Positions 25,909-36,333 of a stretch of DNA of 62,436 bases are shown here, piece by piece. Numbering within the stretch: position 1 is the first letter of the stretch; every line of letters starts with the position of its first letter. Both the position numbers and the translations under genes were made by a program. The DNA comes from an uncultured Clostridia bacterium (GTDB lineage: Bacteria > Bacillota > Clostridia > Oscillospirales > Ruminococcaceae), in the NCBI GenBank assembly GCA_945876435.1, contig CAMCOD010000009.1, forward strand, positions 1-62,436. Direction: 5' to 3'. The notes below the pieces were generated by a model. That model ran no database searches. It was not told the origin of the DNA and was given only the letters and a program-made list of their open reading frames with translations.

Positions 25909-25945
25909 GAACATGAAAAAATTCAACAGGAAAGGACTCATGCAC

Positions 25946-27352
25946 ATGGAACCAATGATCAACAACACCATCGAAAAAACCATTGAACAGATCCGTGCTC
26001 ATTACGGTCTTGCCGGAGGAATTCTGGTTGCTGTAAAGGACGGTAAATGTGTACTCAAACACTGTTTCGGCGAAGCGGATGTGGAAAAACACCGCCCGGT
26101 GGACAGCAAAACCCTTTTCCAAATTGCTTCCTGCAGCAAGGCTTTCACCACCATGATCGCCGCCCAGCTCTGTGACGAAGGAAAAATGACCTGGGATACG
26201 CCGGTGAAAGAGCTGATGCCGGACTTTGCCATGATGGACAAGTACGCGGAGGCCCATGTAACCCCTCGCGACATGGCCTGCCACCGCACCGGTCTTTGCC
26301 GTCATGACGTAATGCGCACCTTTGTCCGGGAGGATCGGGCGGATCTGGTGCGGCGCATTGCCTATTTCCCGCCTGCCTTCGGGTTCCGGGAAAAATACAG
26401 CTATCAGAACCAGATGTATGTGGCTCTGGGACAGCTCTGCGAGCGCCTCAGCGGCAAAACCTGGGAAGAATTGCTGACAGAACGCATTGGAGAGCCTCTG
26501 GGCATGGATATGTACTTCCGGGGACACTGTGATATCCATTCTCTTAACGCCGCTCTTCCCTATTCTCAGAAGGATGGCCAGGTTTATCTGGTGGATGAAG
26601 TGGTTGGACAGGCCAGCAACCCTTGCGGCGGCCTTTACACCAATGCGGACAGTTTGGAAAAATGGCTGTATCTCCTTTGCGGCAAGGGGGAGTACAACGG
26701 CAAGCGTCTGGTCAGCCCGGAAGGTTTTGCGGAACTGATCAAACCCAATGTGGTAATTCCTGGTCGCTCCGCCCATCCCCAGGAACTGCAAAAAGCCTAC
26801 GCTCTGGCCTGGATCACCGCCGTTTACAAGGGGCGTCCGGTGGTCTTTCACTCCGGCTCCACCAACGGCTTCAACTCGATGGTGGGCTTCTTCCCGGAGG
26901 AAAACGCCGCCTACGCCCTGTCGGTCAACACCGTTGATACGCCGGCTTACAGCTGCCTGAGTTATCTGCTGCGGGATATTCTTCTGGACGATGTGCAGGA
27001 GGATTACTCCTTCCTCATTGATGCTTTCCGCCACTCTGTGCGCCTTGGTCCGGATTACACGGAGGAAGAAAAGGCTGATCTGCCCCTTTCTCCGGAAGAA
27101 GCCAAATCCTTCTGCGGCCAATACTACAATCCCGGTTACGGTATGATGGACTTTACTTACGAAAACAACCACCTTCGTCTGAAATATGGTTTGATGGATC
27201 AGGAATTTAATCGGGTCAGTGAGCGGAAATTTGTTGGTTTCGAGGTGATGGACACCCGCACCTTCCGGGCGGAATTTACCGCGGATGGGAACCTGATCAT
27301 GCGCCTGTCCACCGATGCTGTCTGTCCGATCCGCTTTGAGAAAGCGAGATAG
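25946..27352 (+). CDS. Serine beta-lactamase-like hydrolase (class C/esterase family)
   Basis: A 468-residue protein of the serine beta-lactamase and D-Ala-D-Ala carboxypeptidase fold. The nucleophile motif SxxK is in IASCSKAFTT, the YxN motif in YSYQNQM, and the third motif is probably the HSGSTNGFNS region. A C-terminal domain of about 100 residues (after LSPEEAKSFCGQYY) resembles the DUF3471-type beta domain. No signal peptide is seen, so it is probably cytoplasmic and an esterase or peptidase, not a drug-resistance enzyme. The ATG is fixed by the promoter position and by AAAGGA 9 nt upstream; a second ATG two codons earlier is possible. Confidence 0.87.
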   Translation: MEPMINNTIEKTIEQIRAHYGLAGGILVAVKDGKCVLKHCFGEADVEKHRPVDSKTLFQIASCSKAFTTMIAAQLCDEGKMTWDTPVKELMPDFAMMDKYAEAHVTPRDMACHRTGLCRHDVMRTFVREDRADLVRRIAYFPPAFGFREKYSYQNQMYVALGQLCERLSGKTWEELLTERIGEPLGMDMYFRGHCDIHSLNAALPYSQKDGQVYLVDEVVGQASNPCGGLYTNADSLEKWLYLLCGKGEYNGKRLVSPEGFAELIKPNVVIPGRSAHPQELQKAYALAWITAVYKGRPVVFHSGSTNGFNSMVGFFPEENAAYALSVNTVDTPAYSCLSYLLRDILLDDVQEDYSFLIDAFRHSVRLGPDYTEEEKADLPLSPEEAKSFCGQYYNPGYGMMDFTYENNHLRLKYGLMDQEFNRVSERKFVGFEVMDTRTFRAEFTADGNLIMRLSTDAVCPIRFEKAR

Positions 27353-27356
27353 TCCC

Positions 27357-27779
27357 ATGAAACAGGAAAAAGACCAGTGGGAACAACTGTATGAAGCCGC
27401 CAAAAAGGTTCAAAACGGACGGGAAATTTCCCCTTTTCTGGAGGCTGGCGGGGTCGCTGCCGCTCTGCTCACCCAGGCAGGAAACATTTATGTAGGTGTT
27501 TGTATCGACAGCGCCTGCTCCATGGGGATGTGCGCCGAACGCAACGCCATGGCCAACATGATCACCCACGGAGAAAGCAAGATCTGCAAAATCCTTGCCC
27601 TCATGTCCGATGGAAAAGCAGGCCCTCCCTGCGGCATCTGCCGGGAATTTATGATGCAGCTGGACAAAGACAGCGGAAACATCGAAATTCTCATGGATTA
27701 TGAGAGCCGAACCACCGTCCGCCTGAAGGAACTGCTGCCGGACTGGTGGGGAAGCGAACGCTTTGCGGATAAGCATTAA
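27357..27779 (+). CDS. Cytidine deaminase-like protein
   Basis: A 140-residue zinc hydrolase with the deaminase signature: CAERNAM supplies the first zinc cysteine and catalytic glutamate, and PPCGICREF the other two cysteines, as in tetrameric cytidine deaminases. It may be a Cdd-type pyrimidine salvage enzyme or a blasticidin-S-deaminase-like relative. The overall similarity outside the motifs is too weak to choose. It starts 5 bp after the hydrolase stop and is probably cotranscribed, ending at the following terminator. Confidence 0.85.
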   Translation: MKQEKDQWEQLYEAAKKVQNGREISPFLEAGGVAAALLTQAGNIYVGVCIDSACSMGMCAERNAMANMITHGESKICKILALMSDGKAGPPCGICREFMMQLDKDSGNIEILMDYESRTTVRLKELLPDWWGSERFADKH

Positions 27780-27796
27780 AAACACTTCCAACAGAC

Positions 27797-27830
27797 AAAA
27801 ACCACCTCTTGCGAGGTGGTTTTTTCTTTA
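27797..27830. terminator. Bidirectional intrinsic terminator
   Basis: AAAAACCACCTC and GAGGTGGTTTTTT flank a TTGC loop between the convergent deaminase and polC genes, with T tracts on both strands. Confidence 0.9.
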
Positions 27831-30800
27831 GAATAAACTCATCTGGCTGCTTTCCGGCAGGTCACCCAAAGCGCCGCAGTCCTGCAGAGTCTGGACAATT
27901 GATTTGCCCACGCCCCGGCTGATCAGCTCATCCTGGGAGATACATTCGCCCTGTTGAGCGGCTTCATAAATCATTTTCGCGGCGTTTTCACCTACCCCCT
28001 TCAAAGAAACGAAGGGAAGGCGAATTTTGCCGTCCTCAATGAGATACCGGGTAGCGTCGGATTTATACAAATCAACCGGCAGGAATTCAAAGCCACGCTG
28101 GAGCATCTCGTAGGCAGTCTGCAAAGCTACGAATTGCTTATCCTCTTTATCCGTCATATCCATTCCCTTGGCTTTCAGCTCTTTCATCCGGTAGAGAACC
28201 ATCTCCTTGCCCTGCATGACCGTCTGCGCGTCAAAATCATCGCCTCGAACCGTAAACATGGCCGCATAAAAGGCCAGCGGATGATGGATTTTATACCAGC
28301 AAAGACGGATGGCGGCGATAACGTAGGCCGCCGCGTGCGCTTTCGGAAACATATATTTGATTTTGAAGCAGCTGTCTATGTACCACTGGGGCACACCGTG
28401 GGCTTTCATGGCATCAATATGCTCCTGGGTCAGCAGCTTGGTGGCCTTGCCCTTGCGGACGATCTCCATGATCTTAAAGGACATGGACGGGTCCACTCCA
28501 TGATAAATCAGGTACAGCATAATGCTGTCACGGGTACCGATTACTTCAGAAATGGTGCATTGCCCGCTTTTGATCAGGTCCTGCGCATTGCCCAGCCATA
28601 CGTCCGTACCATGGGACAGACCGGAAATCTGCAAAAGATCAGAAAATTTCGTCGGCTTACAGTCCATCAGCATCTGCCGCACGAAAGGTGTACCCATTTC
28701 CGGAATGCCTAACGTACCGGTCTCGCACATAATGTCCTCCGCCGTCACACCCAGCGCTTCCGGAGAGGTAAACAGGCTGTAAATCAGCGGATCGCTGGTG
28801 TCCGCGTCATTGGCATCAATGCCGGTAAGATCCTCCAGATGCTTATACAGGGTCGGAACATCATGGCCCAGAATATCCAGCTTCAGAATCGTATCATGAA
28901 GGGAGTTAAAGTCATAGTGGGTCGTGACGATATCGCTTTTCACGTCGTCCGCCGGGTGCTGAACGGGGGTAAAATCATAAACTTCGTAATTCCCCGGCAC
29001 CACCACCATGCCTCCGGGATGCTGGCTGGTGGTGCGTTTAACACCGGTACAGCCGATCGCAAGCCGGTTCTCCTCCGCTTTGTGAAGGACCTTTCCCCGC
29101 TCATCCAAATATTTTTTCACATAACCGTAGGCGGTTTTATCCGCTACAGCACCGATGGTGCCGGCCTTGAACACATGAGAGCTGCCAAACAGCTCCTCTG
29201 TATATTTGTGGGCCTGGGCCTGATATTCACCGGAAAAGTTCAGGTCGATATCCGGCGATTTGTCTCCGTGGAAACCTAAAAAGGTTTCGAAAGGAATGTC
29301 ATGACCGTCTCTCTTATAGGCAGTGCCGCAATTTGGACAGTTTTTGGGCGGCAGGTCAAAACCGGAACCCACCGAACCATCGGTGATAAATTCGCTGTGC
29401 TTACAGTTGGGGCAAACATAGTGAGGCGGCAGAGGATTGACCTCGGAGATTCCTGCCATAATGGCCACAAAGGAAGAACCAACCGATCCTCGGGAGCCGA
29501 CTTTATAGCCGTTGCTGACGGATTTCGCCACCAGCTTCTGAGCAATAATGTAGAGAACGGCGAAACCATGCTTGATGATGGAGTCCAGTTCCTTGGAAAG
29601 CCGCTGGGCTACCAGTTCCGGTACCGGATCGCCGAACATTTTCTTTGCGCTGCTCCAGCAAATCTCCTTCAGTTCCTCATCTGCCCCCTCAATGGTGGGG
29701 GTAAAGGTGCCGTTGGGGAAAGCCCGCACCGGTTCGATCCAGTCGGCCACCAGATTGGTGTTTTCCACCACGATCTCATAGGCTTTTTCCGGCGGCAGAT
29801 AACTGAATTCCGCCAGCATCTCCTCGGTGGTACGGAGATACAGCGGTGCCTGCTGGTCCGCGTCAGGGAAGCCCTGTCCTGCCATCAGGATGGCACGGAA
29901 GATGGCATCCTCCTTCTTCATAAAGTGGACGTCTCCGGTTGCTACCACCGGGATATGCAGGTAATCTCCCAGCTTGATGATCGTCTTGTTGAATTCGATC
30001 AGCTCGTCCATGCTCTTTACGTCGCCGTTGCGGAGCATAAATTCGTTGTTGCCTAGAGGCTGTACCTCCAGATAATCGTAAAACTTGGCGATCTCACACA
30101 GCTCCCGCCAGTTTTTTCCCGCCACGACTGCCCGGAACAGCTCGCCTGCCTCGCAGGCGCTGCCAACAATCAGACCTTCCCGGTGGCGGATCAGCTCCGA
30201 TTTTGGGATCAACGGACGGCGCTTATAATATTTCAGGTGGGACATAGAGATTAGCTTGTACAAGTTTTTCAGCCCCACATTATTCCTTACCAACAGCACC
30301 TGATGGGTATATTTCAGCTTGGTTGGGTCGCTGGAGCCTAAAGCGGTATTGATTTCCTGAAGGGAGTGGATCTTTTGTTCGCTTTCCAGCAACTCCAGCA
30401 TACGGATAAAGATCTTTGCCAGCACCGCCGCATCATCGCAGGCGCGGTGATGGTTGAAATCGCCGCATTTCAGGTACTCGGCAACCGTATTCAGCTTATG
30501 GTTTTTCAGATTTGGGAACATGGATCGAGCCATGGTCACCGTATCCGCGTAGGTGTTGGTAAATTCCTCTCCGCAGCGGCGGTAAGCCTGCCGCAGGAAA
30601 CCGGTATCGAACTCGGCATTGTGAGCTACCAGCACCGCATCTTCCCCGATGAACTCTTTCCAAAGAGCAATGGCCTCTTTTTCTTTGGGAGCGTCTTTGA
30701 CCATCTCGTCTGTGATACCGGTTAGCTCCACAATATTACCGGGAATCGCCTTTTCCGGGTTCACAAAGGTGTTGAAGGAGTCGAACACAGCACCGTTTTT

Positions 30801-32114
30801 CACCTTTACCGCACCAATTTCCGTAATGCGCTCCGTACTGGCGGACAAACCGGTGGTCTCCAGGTCGAAAACAATAAATTCCTCATCAAAATCCCGCTGG
30901 CTCAGGCCTTTTACGGCGGAAATCATGTCATCCACAAAGTAAGCTTCCACACCGTAAATGACCTTGAAGTCCTCCCACTTGTCGCTGAGGTACATAGCGT
31001 CCGGGAAGCTCTGACAAACACCGTGATCCGTAATGGCAATGGCTGGATGGCCCCAGTCATGAGCCTGTTTCACCAAATCGGCGACCGGTGTCATGCCGTC
31101 CATGGTGGACATATTGGTATGTAAATGAAGCTCCACCCGCTTTTTCGGCGCGTCATCCGTCTTTTTCTGTTTGGAAACCAGCATAATATTCCGGGGTGTA
31201 ATGGTCACATCATGCTCATACTTATCAAAAGCCGCGTCGCCCTGAACCAGCAGCGTATTTCCCGGCTTCAGTTCATCAATGGCCTCCTTTTTGTCGGCGG
31301 CACAGATGATTTTCAAGGTATTGGAGCTGCTGTAGTCCGTAATATCAATGGAGTAGATCTCCCACTTTTTGTCACGGGAGCTGATGGACTCTTTGCGGAT
31401 AATATCGCCCCAGACCGTAACCTTTCCGCTTTCCTGGGTCACATCCACCAACGGAATAGGCGCTTCCTTGATCTCCTTACCCAGCACCAAAACGGCACCC
31501 TCCGGCAGAATGGGCAGATCGCTGCAATCAAAAGCAAGCCGTTTCGCGTCCGCCTTTTTCTCTTTTTTCGGCTTGTCCCCCGTTTTGGGCAGGGTTTTGA
31601 CAAAGTCCTGAAGGCCTTTTTCCTGATGCTCCTGAGGATCGGCAGTTTCCCTTGTATCCAGAGAGATCTGAAAGCCGCGCCCAAATTCCTCCGCAAGCTG
31701 CTGGCGAATGGCATCAAGGCAGCCGGTATTTTCCAGAAAATTGCATCCGCCGTGTTTCAGGGTGATCAGCAGGCTGTCCCCCTCCCAAGCAGCCTCACTT
31801 TCGTTAAAAAAACCGTTGACCGGATAGCCTTTGTCCCGCAGAGTATCATAAATGCTCTCCATATAGGAGGGATCGAACTGCTCCGGCTGGTAGCGGCACA
31901 GCAGAGAACAAGCATTGAGACGGAACTGCTCCTTAAAATGCCGCTCCACCTCCCGCAGCTCACAGCGACGGATCAGCTTTGGCGGCGCCAAGCGCAGAAT
32001 GATCTCCCGTTTTTCCTGATTTGCCGTCACCGGCTCCAGAATGGCGGACTTTCGCAAAGCCTGCGGCACCGAATCGGGCAAAAATTGCCCCAAGACCTCT
32101 TCCAATGTTGCCAT
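27828..32114 (-). CDS. polC: DNA polymerase III alpha subunit, PolC type
   Basis: PolC is the replicative DNA polymerase of low-GC Gram-positive bacteria, with built-in 3'-5' proofreading. The 1428-residue protein has an OB-fold region (about 215-300), a PHP domain starting at [14 protein letters not shown], a DnaQ-like exonuclease inserted in it (FDLETTGL with the first catalytic acids), and the C-family polymerase core. The catalytic [12 protein letters not shown] lies after a four-cysteine zinc motif (CPNCKHSEF and CPNCGTAY). It is the last gene of the rpsB-to-polC block, in the standard Firmicutes position. Confidence 0.98.
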   Translation of the reverse strand: MATLEEVLGQFLPDSVPQALRKSAILEPVTANQEKREIILRLAPPKLIRRCELREVERHFKEQFRLNACSLLCRYQPEQFDPSYMESIYDTLRDKGYPVNGFFNESEAAWEGDSLLITLKHGGCNFLENTGCLDAIRQQLAEEFGRGFQISLDTRETADPQEHQEKGLQDFVKTLPKTGDKPKKEKKADAKRLAFDCSDLPILPEGAVLVLGKEIKEAPIPLVDVTQESGKVTVWGDIIRKESISSRDKKWEIYSIDITDYSSSNTLKIICAADKKEAIDELKPGNTLLVQGDAAFDKYEHDVTITPRNIMLVSKQKKTDDAPKKRVELHLHTNMSTMDGMTPVADLVKQAHDWGHPAIAITDHGVCQSFPDAMYLSDKWEDFKVIYGVEAYFVDDMISAVKGLSQRDFDEEFIVFDLETTGLSASTERITEIGAVKVKNGAVFDSFNTFVNPEKAIPGNIVELTGITDEMVKDAPKEKEAIALWKEFIGEDAVLVAHNAEFDTGFLRQAYRRCGEEFTNTYADTVTMARSMFPNLKNHKLNTVAEYLKCGDFNHHRACDDAAVLAKIFIRMLELLESEQKIHSLQEINTALGSSDPTKLKYTHQVLLVRNNVGLKNLYKLISMSHLKYYKRRPLIPKSELIRHREGLIVGSACEAGELFRAVVAGKNWRELCEIAKFYDYLEVQPLGNNEFMLRNGDVKSMDELIEFNKTIIKLGDYLHIPVVATGDVHFMKKEDAIFRAILMAGQGFPDADQQAPLYLRTTEEMLAEFSYLPPEKAYEIVVENTNLVADWIEPVRAFPNGTFTPTIEGADEELKEICWSSAKKMFGDPVPELVAQRLSKELDSIIKHGFAVLYIIAQKLVAKSVSNGYKVGSRGSVGSSFVAIMAGISEVNPLPPHYVCPNCKHSEFITDGSVGSGFDLPPKNCPNCGTAYKRDGHDIPFETFLGFHGDKSPDIDLNFSGEYQAQAHKYTEELFGSSHVFKAGTIGAVADKTAYGYVKKYLDERGKVLHKAEENRLAIGCTGVKRTTSQHPGGMVVVPGNYEVYDFTPVQHPADDVKSDIVTTHYDFNSLHDTILKLDILGHDVPTLYKHLEDLTGIDANDADTSDPLIYSLFTSPEALGVTAEDIMCETGTLGIPEMGTPFVRQMLMDCKPTKFSDLLQISGLSHGTDVWLGNAQDLIKSGQCTISEVIGTRDSIMLYLIYHGVDPSMSFKIMEIVRKGKATKLLTQEHIDAMKAHGVPQWYIDSCFKIKYMFPKAHAAAYVIAAIRLCWYKIHHPLAFYAAMFTVRGDDFDAQTVMQGKEMVLYRMKELKAKGMDMTDKEDKQFVALQTAYEMLQRGFEFLPVDLYKSDATRYLIEDGKIRLPFVSLKGVGENAAKMIYEAAQQGECISQDELISRGVGKSIVQTLQDCGALGDLPESSQMSLF

Positions 32115-32141
32115 GGCCAGCTTTCCCTTCCTTTCCTCTTC

Positions 32142-33194
32142 CTACATTTCTTCAATTTCTCGCAGCAGTTCCTCCAAAACCTGGTTTTCCGGTACTTTCC
32201 GAAGGATCTCCCCTTTTTTGAACAGCAGAGCGCAGCCATCGCCGCCGGCAATGCCGATGTCTGCTTCTCTGGCTTCACCGGGGCCATTAACCGCACAGCC
32301 CATGACGGCGACCGTTATTGATTTTTTACAATCCTTCAGTGCTTCCTCCACCTGCTGCGCCAAAGCGATCAAATTGATCTTTGTTCTGCCGCAGGTTGGA
32401 CAGGATACTATGTTGACGCCATCTTTTTGCAGTCCGACTGCTTTCAGAATATCTTTGGCGGCGGCAATTTCCTCCACCGGATCGGCAGTCAGAGACACCC
32501 GGATGGTATCGCCGATTCCATCACAGAGGAGAGAACCAATGCCCACTGCTGATTTGATCAGTCCCATGCGCGCAGTTCCAGCCTCCGTAACACCCAAATG
32601 CAGCGCATAGGGGCACTGCTGCACCGCCAGGCGGTAAGCTTCGATCATGGTAGGCACATGGGAAGATTTGATGGAGATGGCGATCTGATCATAATCAAAT
32701 TTTTCAATCAGGCGCACATGATACAGGGCGCTGTCCACCAGCGCCTGGGCAGTGGGAGAGCCGTATTTCGCCAAAATTTCCCGCTCCAGCGAGCCGCTGT
32801 TGACACCCACGCGAATGGGGATATTTTTGACGCGGCAGGCATCCACCACCTGTTTTACCCGGCTGTCATCGCCGATATTGCCTGGATTGATGCGGATCTT
32901 GTCAATACCCGCAGCTACAGATTCCAGCGCGAGTCGGTAATCAAAATGGATATCCGCCACCAAAGGCATTGAAACAGCCTCTTTCAGCCGTGGGATCAGC
33001 TTTACTGCCTCCCGGTTGGGAATCGCTGCCCGCAAAATCTGACAGCCTGCTGCCTCCAGACGCATCGCCTGGGCCACGCTTCCTTCCACATCCTCGGCGG
33101 GGATGTTCAGCATGGATTGAATGGATACTGGCGCACCGCCGCCAATGGTAAGAGAACCTGCTTTTACCGGCAAAGACTCTCGTTTCACAGTCAT
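32142..33194 (-). CDS. ispG: 4-hydroxy-3-methylbut-2-enyl diphosphate synthase (flavodoxin or ferredoxin)
   Basis: IspG reduces MEcPP to HMBPP in the methylerythritol phosphate pathway, using a 4Fe-4S cluster. The 350-residue protein has the cluster cysteines in SCPTCGRT and GCAVNGPGEA and the N-terminal TIM-barrel region with SIQSMLN-type motif. It begins at ATG behind AAAAGAGGA. Together with dxr two genes upstream it shows that this organism makes isoprenoids by the non-mevalonate route. Confidence 0.97.
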   Translation of the reverse strand: MTVKRESLPVKAGSLTIGGGAPVSIQSMLNIPAEDVEGSVAQAMRLEAAGCQILRAAIPNREAVKLIPRLKEAVSMPLVADIHFDYRLALESVAAGIDKIRINPGNIGDDSRVKQVVDACRVKNIPIRVGVNSGSLEREILAKYGSPTAQALVDSALYHVRLIEKFDYDQIAISIKSSHVPTMIEAYRLAVQQCPYALHLGVTEAGTARMGLIKSAVGIGSLLCDGIGDTIRVSLTADPVEEIAAAKDILKAVGLQKDGVNIVSCPTCGRTKINLIALAQQVEEALKDCKKSITVAVMGCAVNGPGEAREADIGIAGGDGCALLFKKGEILRKVPENQVLEELLREIEEM

Positions 33195-33214
33195 TCCTCT
33201 TTTCTTTTTCCTGT

Positions 33215-34243
33215 TTATTTGAAAATCAGCTTAACAATGTCGTTAAAGGTGACAAAGAGCATCAATCCCATTAGCAGCACCAGACCTGCTGCATGCACAA
33301 AGCCTTCGTACTTGGCCGGAACCGGCTTACCGCGGATAGCTTCGATAAGAAGGAAGAACAACCGCCCGCCGTCCAGAGCCGGCAGCGGGATCAGATTGAA
33401 CACACCGATGTTAATGGTGATAAAAGCTATCATTAAAATCAGATTTTCCACACCGACTGAAGCTGCCTGACCGATGGCTGTGCTGACACCAACTGGTCCG
33501 GAAAGCTGCTGCACCTTATACTGACCGGTGATCAGCTTGAAGAAGGAATCCCATACCTGTTTCACGACGCCGGTGGTCATGTGCCATGCTTCTTTCAGGG
33601 TTCCCGCTAATGTTTTTTCCTGTCCATAAACCAGAAAATCCATGGAGGCCACTGTAATGCCGTCGACGGTTTCCGTGGGGAAAGGCACATTCTCCAAAGT
33701 CAGGATTTCCCCATCCCGGCGAATCGTCAAATCGATTGGATCCGAGCCGACGCTGATCAGCTCAAAGATAATATCATTGCCGATGCTGACTTTTTTCCCA
33801 TTGATCTCCAGGATTTCATCGCCCACCTGAAGGACCTGAGAGCTGACCGCATCTTCGTTAAAGCGGGCAACCACGGTTGTGGATACCAATTCCTGTTTGG
33901 ATACCAGAAACATCATCAGCAGGAAACCGAACAGAATATTCATAAAGGCTCCGGCACTGACAAAAAGGATTCTCTGCCAGACAGGCTTTTTATTGAGGGC
34001 TTTTTCATCATCGCTGTCCTCATCTTCGCCCTCAACGGCCACAAAGCCGCCAACCGGCAGCAAGCGCAGAGCATAGGTTGTATCGCCCTTCTGCTTTTTG
34101 AAAATGGTTGGACCCATACCCAGAGCAAATTCATGAACACGGACCCCACAGGCCTTCGCCACGGTAAAATGTCCCAACTCATGAATAAAAATAATAAAAC
34201 CAAAAATCAGAACCACAAAAATGATCATCACAGGGAGACTCAT
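33215..34243 (-). CDS. rseP: Site-2 intramembrane metalloprotease, RseP type
   Basis: Site-2 proteases cut transmembrane helices of anti-sigma factors and signal-peptide remnants. The 342-residue protein has the zinc motif HELGH in the first membrane helix (about residue 21), a PDZ domain at about 115-190 (VLQVGDEILEINGKKV), and the second active-site segment LPALDGGRLFF in a later helix. Membrane segments are at both ends. It sits in the conserved uppS-cdsA-dxr-rseP order. The target is not identifiable from sequence. Confidence 0.95.
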   Translation of the reverse strand: MSLPVMIIFVVLIFGFIIFIHELGHFTVAKACGVRVHEFALGMGPTIFKKQKGDTTYALRLLPVGGFVAVEGEDEDSDDEKALNKKPVWQRILFVSAGAFMNILFGFLLMMFLVSKQELVSTTVVARFNEDAVSSQVLQVGDEILEINGKKVSIGNDIIFELISVGSDPIDLTIRRDGEILTLENVPFPTETVDGITVASMDFLVYGQEKTLAGTLKEAWHMTTGVVKQVWDSFFKLITGQYKVQQLSGPVGVSTAIGQAASVGVENLILMIAFITINIGVFNLIPLPALDGGRLFFLLIEAIRGKPVPAKYEGFVHAAGLVLLMGLMLFVTFNDIVKLIFK

Positions 34244-34271
34244 TTTCCTTCACATCCAATTCCACATCAAA

Positions 34272-35417
34272 TTACAGGTCAAAAAGACTGCGCACATAGG
34301 CGCGGGTTTGCCGATCCTGCTCCAGCAGCTCCTCAACAGTGGTGTATTCCCCTCCACTGAAGTGAGAAAGAGATTCATGTACAGCCCGAAAGATATCCAG
34401 ATAGCGAATTTTATCCTGTAAAAACAGTTCAACCGCCTGCTCATTGGCAGCATTAAAGATACAGGGATAAAGGCCGCCTTTTTTGGCGGCTTCCATACCA
34501 TCCCGCAGACAGGTAAAGGTCTCCAGATCCGGCTTCTGGAAGGTCAGAGGCGGACAACTGAGCAGATCCAGCTTTCTCGCCGGGGATTCCATCCGTTCCG
34601 GCCAGGTCAGGGCATATTGGATAGGCACTCGCATATCCGCTGCTCCCAACTGCGCTATAACCGAACCATCCACATACTCTACAAGAGAATGAACAATGCT
34701 TTGGCGGTGAACCAACACATCAATCTGTTCCGGAGGCATGTCAAACAACCACATAGCCTCGATGAACTCCAAAGCTTTATTGGCCAAGGTGGAGGAGTCA
34801 ATGGTGATCTTCGCGCCCATGGACCAGTTGGGATGACGCAGAGCCTGTTCTCTGGTGACAGCGGAGAGCTCTTCCCGGGTTTTCCCGAAGAAAGGCCCAC
34901 CGGAAGCCGTGATGATCAGTCTTTTCACCTGTTCTTTATGATTTCCCTGCAAACACTGGAATATGGCTGAGTGTTCGCTGTCGATTGGCACCAACGGGAT
35001 GTTTTTTTCTTTTGCCAATCCGGTTACCAGCTTTCCTCCCGCAACAAGCGTCTCTTTGTTGGCAAGAGCCACCGAATTACCTGCCTGAAGGGCATACAGG
35101 GTAGGCAGCAAACCACGAACGCCCATAAGAGCGTTGATGATCACATCCTGCCCATCCTCCTGAACCGCGTCCAGCAGAGCTTGAAACCCTGTTTTTACCG
35201 GAATGTCCAGATCTCTAAGACGCAGCGCAAGGCTTTTTCCCGCCTCAACATCTGTGACAATGACCTGCTGCGGACGGAACTTGCGGGTCTGCTCCTCCAA
35301 TAAAGTTATATTCCGGTGAGCGCAGAGGGTATGCAGCCGATAACCCGCTTTTTCACAAACGTCCAGACTCTGGGTACCAATGGAACCAGTAGAACCAAGA
35401 ATCGAAACTGTTTTCAT
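34272..35417 (-). CDS. dxr: 1-deoxy-D-xylulose 5-phosphate reductoisomerase
   Basis: Dxr converts DXP to methylerythritol phosphate with NADPH, the committed step of the MEP pathway. The 381-residue protein begins with the nucleotide-binding GSTGSIGTQSL motif, has NALMGVRGL and ALANKETLV, and the substrate loop around SEHSAIFQCL with the metal-binding SEH. The start at MKTVSILG follows AAGGAAAAGG; the upstream open frame is outside the family. It lies between rseP and cdsA. Confidence 0.97.
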   Translation of the reverse strand: MKTVSILGSTGSIGTQSLDVCEKAGYRLHTLCAHRNITLLEEQTRKFRPQQVIVTDVEAGKSLALRLRDLDIPVKTGFQALLDAVQEDGQDVIINALMGVRGLLPTLYALQAGNSVALANKETLVAGGKLVTGLAKEKNIPLVPIDSEHSAIFQCLQGNHKEQVKRLIITASGGPFFGKTREELSAVTREQALRHPNWSMGAKITIDSSTLANKALEFIEAMWLFDMPPEQIDVLVHRQSIVHSLVEYVDGSVIAQLGAADMRVPIQYALTWPERMESPARKLDLLSCPPLTFQKPDLETFTCLRDGMEAAKKGGLYPCIFNAANEQAVELFLQDKIRYLDIFRAVHESLSHFSGGEYTTVEELLEQDRQTRAYVRSLFDL

Positions 35418-35483
35418 AAGCCTTTTCCTTTCCAAAACGCAGGAGGTCACCCAAAGATGACCTCCTGCCTGTGCTGTCATAAT

Positions 35484-36311
35484 TTATCGGATCTGTGCAA
35501 TGGGGAAATTCTGAACAATCCCCCAAATCAAGGGCGCAACAAAAAGAACGCTGTCAAAACGGTCCAAAACGCCGCCATGACCCGGCATGATGTTGCCAAA
35601 GTCCTTGACGCCGTACTGCCGTTTCACCAGAGAAGCGGAAAGATCTCCGACAATGCTGGTAACAGAGGCCACCGGCGCCAGCAGCGCCAAGCGCAGATAG
35701 TCAATGGTAAAGCCCGGGACTGCGAATTCAAACAGTTTTCCCACCAGCAGCATACAGATTGTACAGATCACAACGCCGCCCACTGCCCCTTCCCAGGTTT
35801 TGTGCGGACTGATTACAGGGGTCATCTTATGTTTTCCAATGCTGCAGCCCACAAAATAGGCTCCGGTATCGCTGAACCAAGCCCCGCCCAGGGCAAGAAT
35901 CAGGTAGAACAGACCAATAACGGTACCGTAACTGTCCCGGAAATAAACCGCTGAGCTGAGGGACAGCGGGATCGCCAGGCTGATCATAAAGGTCATTGCC
36001 GCCTGTTCCACCCGGGTGGTCTTATGGGTGGCCAGCAGGATACAGAACAGCACACCGATGTAAGGAAGAAGCACGACCGGCAGCCAATCCGATTCATTCG
36101 CCCGGGGAATAAACGGAATGATCACAGTAACCAGGTAAGCAACCCCGGTCAACAGCCGGTTTTCGCTGATCTTTGTCGCGTGGAAAAACTCATAAACAGC
36201 CAAGAGCGCGATAATACTGATCGCTCCGTTGAGAACCAGAGTATCAAACAGGCTGAGAACCACAGCCAGAACCACCAGTCCTCCCAACGCAGAGAGGATT
36301 CTTTGTTTCAA
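35484..36311 (-). CDS. cdsA: Phosphatidate cytidylyltransferase
   Basis: CdsA makes CDP-diacylglycerol, the precursor of most bacterial phospholipids, in the membrane. The 275-residue protein has about seven hydrophobic helices and the CDP-alcohol family signature near the C-terminus (SDTGAYFVG followed by ISPHKTWEG). The start is read as TTG (MKQRILSALGG) because AGGAG lies 8 nt upstream; a GTG three codons earlier is too near that site. It follows uppS. Confidence 0.95.
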   Translation of the reverse strand: MKQRILSALGGLVVLAVVLSLFDTLVLNGAISIIALLAVYEFFHATKISENRLLTGVAYLVTVIIPFIPRANESDWLPVVLLPYIGVLFCILLATHKTTRVEQAAMTFMISLAIPLSLSSAVYFRDSYGTVIGLFYLILALGGAWFSDTGAYFVGCSIGKHKMTPVISPHKTWEGAVGGVVICTICMLLVGKLFEFAVPGFTIDYLRLALLAPVASVTSIVGDLSASLVKRQYGVKDFGNIMPGHGGVLDRFDSVLFVAPLIWGIVQNFPIAQIR

Positions 36312-36333
36312 AACAACCACTCCTGTATATTAT

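Noticed and set aside
25835..27403. 522-residue minus-strand frame opposite the serine hydrolase
   Set aside because: Antisense shadow of a real gene with promoter, ribosome binding site and catalytic motifs on the plus strand.
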